DNA from: Muribaculaceae bacterium
Lineage (GTDB): Bacteria; Bacteroidota; Bacteroidia; Bacteroidales; Muribaculaceae
Assembly (NCBI GenBank): GCA_029052265.1
Contig: JAIDJJ010000089.1
Location: 1-7,922 of the forward strand
Length of the DNA: 7,922 bases
Reading direction: 5' to 3'
The notes beneath the pieces were generated by a model. It saw only the letters and a list, made by a program, of their open reading frames with translations, did no database searches and was not told the DNA's origin. A program made the translations under genes and the position numbers. Positions 1 to 5,760 of this stretch are shown here, in pieces. The stretch's first letter is position 1; every line of letters begins with the position of its first letter.

Positions 1-1
1 G

Positions 2-1105
2 TGTGGAAACGACGGTAGCGATCCTGAGCCAAATCCGGGGGAAGAGACTGTCGGTTCCAAAAATCTGGATTACTCTTCAGAGAATGCCAACAGCTGGCAC
101 AATTATTCAGTGAGAGTGGCGGAACTTCTTTCACGCGACTCCGAAGAGCTGTACAATGCGTGGAACACGTCTTATGAGGGGGGTGAGTCATACGCCAATA
201 TCTTCAGAAGTGCAAATTCATCGGCTTATCCGAGCTATCTGAGCTGTATCGACGAGATTATCGACGGTTGCCGAGATATAGCCGGAGAAGTGGGGGATGC
301 AAAGATCGGGGATCCGTATGATCTTTACGTACAGGGAAAGAAGGAGGAAGCCCTCTATGCTGTGGAATCATGGTATAGCTGGCATTCCCGCGACGACTAT
401 GCCAACAATATCCTTTCTATCCGCAATTCATATTATGGATCGCTTGACGGCAGCGTCAATCCAAATTCCATGTCCGCTCTTGTGAAGAGCGTGGACGAGG
501 ATCTCGACAATACAACAAAGACTCTTATTGAAAACGCAAGGAAGGCTATCGTCGCCATCCCTCAGCCTTTCCGCAATAATATCAACTCTCAGGAGGCGCT
601 CGGGGCACAGACTGCGTGCGGTGAACTTGAAAATCATCTTGAAAACACCCTCAAGGCATTTTTCCAGAATCTTCCCGTATCTTACGACAGTCAGCTAAAA
701 GGGATTGTGGAGAACTATGTAGACAATGTGGTGCTCCCTACCTACAGCATGCTTAAAGAGCGCAATGCCGCCCTTCTTCAGGCTGTGAAGGATCTGGCAT
801 CACTCCGCAGCAACGCGGCTTTCGAGAAGGCATGTCAGGCATGGCTTTCGGCACGCGAACCGTGGGAGGAAAGCGAGGCATTCCTGTTCGGTCCGGTAGA
901 CGCACTCGGTCTTGACCCTAATATGGACAGCTGGCCTCTTGATCAGGATGCTATAGTCAACCATCTGAAGAGTGGCAATTTCGATGACCTCAACTGGGGT
1001 GACGGTGATGACGACGACAAAATTGAGGCGGCTCAGAATATACGCGGTTTCCATACTTTGGAATTCCTACTCTTCAAAGACGGGCAGCCCCGTAAAGTAA
1101 ATTGA
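2..1105 (+). CDS. Imelysin-like lipoprotein, circularly permuted (5' end outside window)
   Basis: The frame is open from the first bases of the window. It begins C-G-N-D-G-S-D-P-E, which looks like a lipidated cysteine plus an acidic linker, so probably only the signal peptide is missing. A GTG at 110 is internal (codon 37) and is not the start. The visible part is 367 residues. The imelysin signature GxHxxE is present as GFHTLE (bases 1046-1063), but only about 14 residues from the C-terminus. The segment usually found early in imelysins (YVDNVVLPTY, then AREPWEESEAFLFGP and DSWPLD, about 715-940) follows the segment usually found late (LLSRDSEELYNAW, NNILSIRNSYYGSLDG, about 122-450). This is a circular permutation; I recall a crystal structure of a Bacteroides ovatus imelysin-like protein with this topology. 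The family (MEROPS M75 by name) is now thought to bind metal in iron uptake, not to be a peptidase. The next gene starts 7 bp downstream, so the two are probably co-transcribed. Confidence 0.9.
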   Translation, partial: CGNDGSDPEPNPGEETVGSKNLDYSSENANSWHNYSVRVAELLSRDSEELYNAWNTSYEGGESYANIFRSANSSAYPSYLSCIDEIIDGCRDIAGEVGDAKIGDPYDLYVQGKKEEALYAVESWYSWHSRDDYANNILSIRNSYYGSLDGSVNPNSMSALVKSVDEDLDNTTKTLIENARKAIVAIPQPFRNNINSQEALGAQTACGELENHLENTLKAFFQNLPVSYDSQLKGIVENYVDNVVLPTYSMLKERNAALLQAVKDLASLRSNAAFEKACQAWLSAREPWEESEAFLFGPVDALGLDPNMDSWPLDQDAIVNHLKSGNFDDLNWGDGDDDDKIEAAQNIRGFHTLEFLLFKDGQPRKVN

Positions 1106-1112
1106 GACCCGG

Positions 1113-2537
1113 ATGAAAAAACTGTGGACTACAGCAATAATATTATCAGCCATCCTCCCCTCTTGTGTGGAGGATGGTCTTGATGTGCTTGACGTTGAGA
1201 TTCCCGCCGGATATGAATTATCGGCGGGGACTGCGTCGCTTTTTGTCAATTCGTCGAAGGCGTACGACACACCTGCCGACTGGGTTAGCGGCACCTATAA
1301 TTCGCGATTCAACCGGGGCGACAAACTTTATGACGACATGCGCACAAGTTCAAACGGATATGGGGGTGGACTCGGACCGGTCTATGCCGGATATTCGTGC
1401 GGAAGCTGCCACAGCAATGCCGGACGGACTAAGCCGGCAGGATGGGCGGATCACGGATCGGGTCCTTATGGTTTTTCTTCCGCGCTTGTGTACGTCACAC
1501 GAAAGAACGGTGCTTTCTTCCAGGGGTATGGGCGCGTATTGCATGACCAGTCAATCTACGGTGTCACGCCGGAAGGGAAGTTCCATGTGGATTGGGACTA
1601 TGAGACATTCTCTTTTCCTGACGGGGAAACGTATGAGCTTGCAAAACCGAACTATACCATCACAGACTGGTATCTCGGCGATATTTCTCCCGACGATCTT
1701 TTCTGTACGGTCAGGATCCCTCTGCGCCATGTGGGGATGGGACAGATAATGGCTTTGGATCCCCTCGAAATAGAGGCTCTCGCCAGGAAGAGCAATTATC
1801 CCGAATATGGAATCTCGGGAAGATGCAATTATGTTGTGGAACGTGGTGTGAAGATGCTTGGAGTGTCAGGCAATAAGGCGCAGCATGCCGACCTGACAGT
1901 GGAACTCGGTTTTTCGAGCGACATGGGTGTCACCAACAGCCGTTATCCCGAGGAGATATGCCAGGGTCAACATCAGATGACGCAAGGCTCAATGATGGGT
2001 CTGCTTTACGATAAACTTGATGTATCGACCGAAGATATGGAGAATGTGGATCTTTATATGCAGTGTCTGGGGGTTCCGGCACGTAGGGATGTCAACGATC
2101 CTGTGGTGCAAATGGGCGAACAGAAATTTTATGAGGCGAAATGCCATCTCTGCCATGTCACCACTCTTCATACGAAGTCTACGGGCACGGTATTGCTCAA
2201 TGGCACGCGGTTGCCATGGCTCGGAGGTCAGACCATCCATCCCTATAGCGATTTCCTTTTACACGACATGGGTTCTGAGATTATGGGTGTAGGTCTCAAC
2301 GACAATTATGTGTCGGGTCTTGCGATGGGTAATGAATGGCGTACCACCCCACTTTGGGGTATCGGGCTTCAGGAGAAGGTGAACGGACACACCTATTTCC
2401 TGCATGACGGCAGGGCACGAAATTTTGTTGAGGCGATCATGTGGCATGGAGGAGAAGGAGAAGCTTCCAAAAATCTCTTCAAGAATATGAGCAAGACAGA
2501 GCGCGATGCCCTTGTGCGGTTTCTGCAATCACTTTGA
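1113..2537 (+). CDS. Di-haem oxidoreductase lipoprotein (DUF1111 family, c-type cytochrome)
   Basis: The product is 474 residues with a lipoprotein signal ending LPSC (Cys18). Two CxxCH haem-c sites are visible: CGSCH (residues 96-100) and CHLCH (344-348). The rest matches the DUF1111 'di-haem oxidoreductase, putative peroxidase' family closely: RIPLRHVGMGQIMALDP (201-217), GISGRCNYV (233-241), DMGVTNSRYPEE (270-281), LLHDMG (382-387), EWRTTPLWGIGLQ (408-420), HDGRARNFVEAIMWHGGEGE (431-450) and a C-terminal FLQSL. Histidines 384, 431 and 445 are candidate ligand or active-site residues. The usual GRFGWKA-like stretch is replaced by MLGVSGNKAQ (248-257), which lacks the tryptophan. The mature protein should sit in an outer leaflet outside the cytoplasm, with haems attached by CcsBA (5761-7695). 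Its substrate is unknown. Pairing with an imelysin gene is typical of iron-regulated loci in other bacteria. ATG 1113 is chosen because it gives a clean lipoprotein signal. Confidence 0.93.
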   Translation: MKKLWTTAIILSAILPSCVEDGLDVLDVEIPAGYELSAGTASLFVNSSKAYDTPADWVSGTYNSRFNRGDKLYDDMRTSSNGYGGGLGPVYAGYSCGSCHSNAGRTKPAGWADHGSGPYGFSSALVYVTRKNGAFFQGYGRVLHDQSIYGVTPEGKFHVDWDYETFSFPDGETYELAKPNYTITDWYLGDISPDDLFCTVRIPLRHVGMGQIMALDPLEIEALARKSNYPEYGISGRCNYVVERGVKMLGVSGNKAQHADLTVELGFSSDMGVTNSRYPEEICQGQHQMTQGSMMGLLYDKLDVSTEDMENVDLYMQCLGVPARRDVNDPVVQMGEQKFYEAKCHLCHVTTLHTKSTGTVLLNGTRLPWLGGQTIHPYSDFLLHDMGSEIMGVGLNDNYVSGLAMGNEWRTTPLWGIGLQEKVNGHTYFLHDGRARNFVEAIMWHGGEGEASKNLFKNMSKTERDALVRFLQSL

Positions 2538-2540
2538 ATC

Positions 2541-2643
2541 AATTAGCAATTAGTCGTTAGTGATTAGTCGTTAGTGATTAGTCGTTAGTCATTATTAAAT
2601 TGCTAATTACAAATTGCAAATTGCAAATTGCAAATTGCTAATT
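2541..2643. repeat. 11-bp inverted repeat with two right arms
   Basis: AATTAGCAATT at 2541-2551 has its exact reverse complement, AATTGCTAATT, at 2598-2608 and again at 2633-2643. The two right arms lie inside a 13-bp direct repeat, AAATTGCTAATTA (2597-2609 and 2632-2644). Two alternative stem-loops are therefore possible in the transcript between the di-haem gene and the porin. There is no T tract, so I do not call it a terminator. Confidence 0.75.
2551..2592. repeat. Three tandem 14-bp direct repeats
   Basis: The unit TAGTCGTTAGTGAT occurs at 2551-2564 and 2565-2578. A third copy at 2579-2592 differs at one base (TCAT for TGAT). It is a sub-structure of the heptamer array, each 14-mer being two alternating heptads, which suggests growth by slipped-strand or unequal duplication. 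Confidence 0.9.
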
Positions 2644-2646
2644 AAG

Positions 2647-2656
2647 TTAACGTTAA
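2647..2656. promoter_or_regulatory. Perfect 10-bp palindrome just before the porin start
   Basis: TTAACGTTAA is its own reverse complement and ends 4 bp before the porin ATG at 2661. It could be a regulator site or could occlude initiation, but a 10-bp AT-rich palindrome can arise by chance. No TAnnTTTG promoter element is visible in 2538-2660, so porin transcription may come from upstream. Confidence 0.3.
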
Positions 2657-2660
2657 GCAC

Positions 2661-3872
2661 ATGAAAAAGATATTTCTAATTTTGTTTCTCTCTCTCTTCT
2701 CCCTCCCTTTGGCGGCGCAGTATGATGCCGACACAGAAAATGGAGTGGTGTCTTTCGCCGGCAGAAAGGGTTTTGTCTGGGAAAGCAAGAACGGTAAGTT
2801 CGAGTTTAAGCCCTATCTGATGGTACAGACAGGACTCGATATCAATTATTATGATAGCGAAGGTCTTGATCCTGCATATAATCAGGATCATATTCACAAC
2901 ACCGGATTCAATATCCCTTACGCCGTATTGGGTTTTACAGGGCGTGCATTCGGCTTTATCACATATAATCTTTCCATCAATGCAGCCGCCTCCGGTGGGG
3001 CTCTTCTGCAGCAGGCTTGGGCAGACATGAGGCTCCGCGATGAGTTTGGTGTAAAGGTTGGTAAGTTCAAGACCCCTTTCACCCATGCCACTCTCACCAC
3101 TCTCGGGGAAACCCTCTTCCCTACCCTTCCCGTGTCGCTTACAGCGCCTGTGATCATGCCTCATTCACTGAATGCGGTCACTCCTTCGATGATGACCGGA
3201 TTTGACCTCGGGGTGGAGATTCACGGTCTGGTGAGGAATAAGTGGGGATATGAAGTAGGTATCTTCAATGGTACCGGCTCCGCTACAAACAGCGCGACAA
3301 AGACTTTCAGCGATGACTGGCATATCCCCTCACTGCTTTATGCGGCACGTCTCACATTTCAGCCCAATGGTGTGATGCCCGCCACTCAGGGTAATCCCAA
3401 TCAGCTTGATCTTGATAAATTCCTTGTTGGTGTCTCGGCTTCAATGAATGTGGAGAGCGAAAATGAAAGCACCAACGATTTCCGTGCCGGTATTGAACTC
3501 GCATGGATGCACGACAGGTTGTATCTCGCAGCAGAGGCATACTATATGCATGTGGGATTTACAAAACGCCAGAAGATAGAAGATTCTTTCAATTATTTGG
3601 GCGGTTATGTCCAGGCAGGTTATTTTGTCACCCACCGTCTGCAGCCGGCGTTACGCTATGATTTCCTTGACCGTAACGGTATGGACAAGGGTGGTTTCCT
3701 TAACATGCCTGCAGTGGGTATAAATTATTATTTCAAAGGGATCAACCTCAAACTTCAGGCAATGTACCGCTATATCGGCAGAACCGGACATAAGACCCAG
3801 CTTGACCGCGACAATGATGATCTCGGGCTCGCCCAGCATAACGGTACACTCCAGATACAATATACATTCTGA
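2661..3872 (+). CDS. Outer-membrane beta-barrel porin (OprP/OprO-like)
   Basis: The product is 403 residues with a clear Sec signal peptide (residues 1-19/20, ending LAAQ). The mature part has alternating amphipathic strands typical of a beta-barrel and ends IQYTF, the terminal phenylalanine recognised by the BAM machinery. Segments such as FKPYLMVQTGLDINYY (48-63) and GVKVGKFKTPF (about residue 130), together with the overall length, resemble the phosphate-selective porin O/P family (PF07396-like). In Bacteroidota that name does not establish phosphate specificity, and I do not see an obvious arginine/lysine ladder. The substrate is unknown. The position between two haem-c lipoprotein genes suggests passage of a metal, metal chelate or small redox substrate. 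The stop TGA shares its last base with the ATG of the next gene (TGATG at 3870-3874), which favours translational coupling. Confidence 0.85.
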   Translation: MKKIFLILFLSLFSLPLAAQYDADTENGVVSFAGRKGFVWESKNGKFEFKPYLMVQTGLDINYYDSEGLDPAYNQDHIHNTGFNIPYAVLGFTGRAFGFITYNLSINAAASGGALLQQAWADMRLRDEFGVKVGKFKTPFTHATLTTLGETLFPTLPVSLTAPVIMPHSLNAVTPSMMTGFDLGVEIHGLVRNKWGYEVGIFNGTGSATNSATKTFSDDWHIPSLLYAARLTFQPNGVMPATQGNPNQLDLDKFLVGVSASMNVESENESTNDFRAGIELAWMHDRLYLAAEAYYMHVGFTKRQKIEDSFNYLGGYVQAGYFVTHRLQPALRYDFLDRNGMDKGGFLNMPAVGINYYFKGINLKLQAMYRYIGRTGHKTQLDRDNDDLGLAQHNGTLQIQYTF

Positions 3873-4585
3873 TGCGCAGTTCTTATTTATTCAAATTCGG
3901 AGTGGCAGTAGCCGCCTGTGTTGTCGCTACCGGATGCGATGACGGAAAGATCTATCCGTCGGATGTTGACCTCAGCGGCGACAGCGGCATCAGGGTGGTC
4001 ATGACAGGCACCATAAGCGGCGCGGGAAATTCCTACGACACCGGATATACCCTTGCCTTGGCTGCGTTCAACGAAGGGAATGAGTTTGCCGTGGTCTCGA
4101 AGACAGTTGGCGACGGTTCTGAAAGCGTGGAACTGACCAATGTATCTCCATCAGTAAGCAGTATCGAGCTTTGTGTGATCAATTCTTTACGTAAAAGGAT
4201 CCTCACGCTGGTGTCAGTGAGTGTTGTCGGATCAGAGACAGACAGGATAAATTTTGATGTCGGAGATATCGACGCCTCTCCGTTTTCAGCGATCAACCGG
4301 GAAATTTTCAGCACAACATGTGTTCAATGTCACGGCGCCACCGGACATGCCGCCGCCGGGTTGGATCTTCAGCCTGACAAGGCGTATGAAATGCTGGTCA
4401 ATGTGCCTTCTACCGTGGTCGAAGGGATGGCGCGGGTGTCGCCTGGCGATGCAAGCGCCTCCACTCTATGGCATGCTGTCGCCACAGATCTCTCTTCATC
4501 ATGGAGTTTCCATCATAATAATCTTCTCACGTCCGATCAATCGGCATTTATTGAAAACTGGATAAACAATTCTCAATATGATTAA
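3872..4585 (+). CDS. Monohaem cytochrome c lipoprotein
   Basis: The product is 237 residues with lipobox VATGC (Cys22) followed by acidic DDGK, so it is probably an outer-membrane lipoprotein. Residues about 35-135 look like a beta-rich domain without a haem motif. Residues 140-235 form a cytochrome c module: IFSTTCVQCHG (145-155, CxxCH at 150-154), AAGLDLQ (161-167), LVNVPS (175-180), RVSPGDASASTLW (188-200) and a final SDQSAFIENWI (221-231). This order resembles the cytochrome domains seen in planctomycete/Bacteroidota proteins. The usual Met-Pro motif ahead of the last helix is absent; instead the sequence reads WSFHHNN (211-217). His214 or His215 may be the distal ligand. It overlaps the porin by 1 bp and the Rid-like gene by 8 bp, which indicates one operon. 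It is a probable redox partner of the di-haem protein (inference). Confidence 0.85.
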   Translation: MRSSYLFKFGVAVAACVVATGCDDGKIYPSDVDLSGDSGIRVVMTGTISGAGNSYDTGYTLALAAFNEGNEFAVVSKTVGDGSESVELTNVSPSVSSIELCVINSLRKRILTLVSVSVVGSETDRINFDVGDIDASPFSAINREIFSTTCVQCHGATGHAAAGLDLQPDKAYEMLVNVPSTVVEGMARVSPGDASASTLWHAVATDLSSSWSFHHNNLLTSDQSAFIENWINNSQYD

Positions 4586-5675
4586 GGTAAAGAATCAGGT
4601 CTCTGCAATCGGCAGCCGCGAGATTCATGCTATAATTACTGTAGACCGTCCTAAACTCAGTTTCAGCGAACAGCTCCGGGAGGTGGAACATGAACTGGAA
4701 GCGTTTCTGCGCGACGGGGCGGAAGGGATGTCGCCGGTGTTTATGAGATGGTTTCTGAGCGATGCCGCGAATCAGGCTCATGCCATCTCTAAAGAATATA
4801 ATTGCGCCATGTCGATAGTGGAGCAGGCTCCTCTTGATTTCACTAAAGTTGCGCTTTGGGTATGGCTTATGGAGGATGTGGAGGTTGAGGCATTGCCAGG
4901 CGGGGCTTTCGCTGTGACACATGGGGAATTTACTCACCTTTTTGAAGGGAGCCGCTGCCGTCCGGGCGAAGATTCGCACCGTGCCACCTATGGTATGCTT
5001 TCCTCCACAGAGAGGCGATTGCATGAACTTGGCGGGAGCCTTAAAAACAATTGTGTGCGCACATGGTTCTTTGTGCAGAATGTGGATGTGAATTATAGTG
5101 GGGTGGTAAGTGGAAGAAACGCCCTTTTCAATGAATGCGGACTTACCCGCCACACCCGTTTTATCGCCAGCACAGGTATCGGGGGGCGTCATGCCGACAG
5201 GGGGGTCACAGTGCAGATGGATTCATATTCAGTCAAAGGTCTGCGCGAAGGGCAGATGAAGATGATCAATGCTCCGGAATATCTCAATCCGACATATGAA
5301 TACGGAGTGGCGTTTGAGCGAGCCTCAAGCGTGGATTACGGCGACCGCCGCCATGTGTTTGTCTCCGGTACCGCCAGTATTGACAATAAAGGGGATGTGG
5401 TGTGGGAAGGCGATATCCGTCGTCAGACACTCAGGATGTGGACCAATGTAGAGGCTCTTTTGAAATCTGCCGGCTGCGGTTGGGATGATGTGGGACACAT
5501 GTTGGTATATCTTAGGGATCCTGCAGATTCACCGTTGGTGAGGGAAATGTTTGAAGAGCGTTTCCCGGACGTGCCATATGTGATTCTTCTGGCGCCGGTA
5601 TGCCGTCCGGGATGGCTTGTGGAGATGGAATGCATGGCTATGAAACCGGTCAGGACATCTTTCCCTGAGTTTTGA
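4578..5675 (+). CDS. Three-unit YjgF/Rid-like protein with chorismatase-like architecture
   Basis: The product is 365 residues with no signal peptide, so it is cytoplasmic. The C-terminal unit (about 240-355) is a clear Rid/YjgF domain: VFVSGTASID (260-269), GDVVWEGDI (272-280), MLVYLRDPADS (308-318) and APVCRPGWLVEMECMA (339-354). The latter keeps the Rid-type Arg (343) and Glu (349). The middle part (about 110-222) carries CVRTWFFVQNVDVNYSGVV (159-177), GRNALF (179-184) and FIASTGIGG (195-203). The N-terminal part (about 6-100) has a helix followed by FMRWFLSDAANQA (55-67) and VEQAPLDFTKVALWVWL (81-97). The last two-thirds resembles FkbO/Hyg5-type chorismatases in layout, including SGTASI. 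Activity could be chorismate hydrolysis, imine/enamine deamination or neither; catalytic residues cannot be settled by eye. Its start lies inside the cytochrome gene (8-bp overlap), so it is translationally linked to secreted haem proteins, an odd partnership. Confidence 0.75.
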   Translation: MIKVKNQVSAIGSREIHAIITVDRPKLSFSEQLREVEHELEAFLRDGAEGMSPVFMRWFLSDAANQAHAISKEYNCAMSIVEQAPLDFTKVALWVWLMEDVEVEALPGGAFAVTHGEFTHLFEGSRCRPGEDSHRATYGMLSSTERRLHELGGSLKNNCVRTWFFVQNVDVNYSGVVSGRNALFNECGLTRHTRFIASTGIGGRHADRGVTVQMDSYSVKGLREGQMKMINAPEYLNPTYEYGVAFERASSVDYGDRRHVFVSGTASIDNKGDVVWEGDIRRQTLRMWTNVEALLKSAGCGWDDVGHMLVYLRDPADSPLVREMFEERFPDVPYVILLAPVCRPGWLVEMECMAMKPVRTSFPEF

Positions 5676-5677
5676 AT

Positions 5678-5747
5678 TAATTCATAATTCATAATTATTT
5701 GTAATTTTGCAGTTAAGATTATGCATTGAACAGAGCATTATGAATTA
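5678..5747. repeat. AT-rich 11-bp inverted repeat with tandem heptamers
   Basis: TAATTCATAAT at 5678-5688 is the exact reverse complement of ATTATGAATTA at 5737-5747. The left arm also contains two tandem 7-mers, TTCATAA (5681-5694), the same 7-bp period as the array at 2540-2644. The arms flank the -7 element at 5702-5710. It may be a small repetitive element or a regulatory fold; AT-richness makes chance partly plausible. Confidence 0.6.
5702..5710 (+). promoter_or_regulatory. Bacteroidota-type -7 promoter element for ccsBA
   Basis: TAATTTTGC matches the Bacteroidales primary-sigma -7 consensus TAnnTTTG(C). Transcription would start a few bases downstream (around 5715-5720), giving a leader of roughly 45 bases before ATG 5761. 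A good -33 TTTG at the usual spacing is not visible; the nearest, 5671-5674, is about 27 bp away. This suggests that ccsBA can be transcribed separately from the upstream genes. Confidence 0.5.
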
Positions 5748-5760
5748 GATTAAAATAAGT

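Larger units (their letters stand above)
2540..2644. repeat. Phased heptamer array (15 contiguous 7-bp units)
   Basis: The spacer between the di-haem gene and the porin can be read as 15 uninterrupted 7-mers in one register. They are CAATTAG x2 (2540-2553), TCGTTAG/TGATTAG alternating for five units (2554-2588), TCATTAT (2589-2595), TAAATTG, CTAATTA (2596-2609), CAAATTG x4 (2610-2637) and CTAATTA (2638-2644). The left half is mostly NNNTTAG. The right half is largely reverse-complementary in character, so the array could fold on itself. It resembles short tandemly repeated heptamer elements known from other bacteria. No function is assigned. Confidence 0.9.

Noticed and set aside
1046..1063. 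Metallopeptidase active site (M75)
   Set aside because: GxHxxE is present, but structural work on imelysin-like proteins argues against peptidase activity, so I call it metal-binding only.
1165..1749. 194-codon + strand open frame inside the di-haem gene
   Set aside because: It is in another frame of a gene with two CxxCH sites and many family motifs; its translation is Arg/Met/Ser-rich with no motif.
2540..2644. CRISPR array
   Set aside because: The units are 7 bp and contiguous, with no spacers and no cas genes nearby.
2676..3164. 162-codon open frame on the minus strand inside the porin gene
   Set aside because: It is antisense to the porin signal peptide and barrel, which are convincing, and has no signal, domain or spacing of its own.
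2661..3872. Naming the porin as phosphate-specific (oprP/oprO)
   Set aside because: Only fold-level resemblance is visible, and the context is haem/metal, so specificity is left open.
4548..5192. 214-codon open frame on the minus strand opposite the Rid-like gene
   Set aside because: It lies wholly opposite well-supported coding sequence, shows no recognisable motif and has low-complexity His/Pro/Lys-rich composition typical of an antisense shadow.
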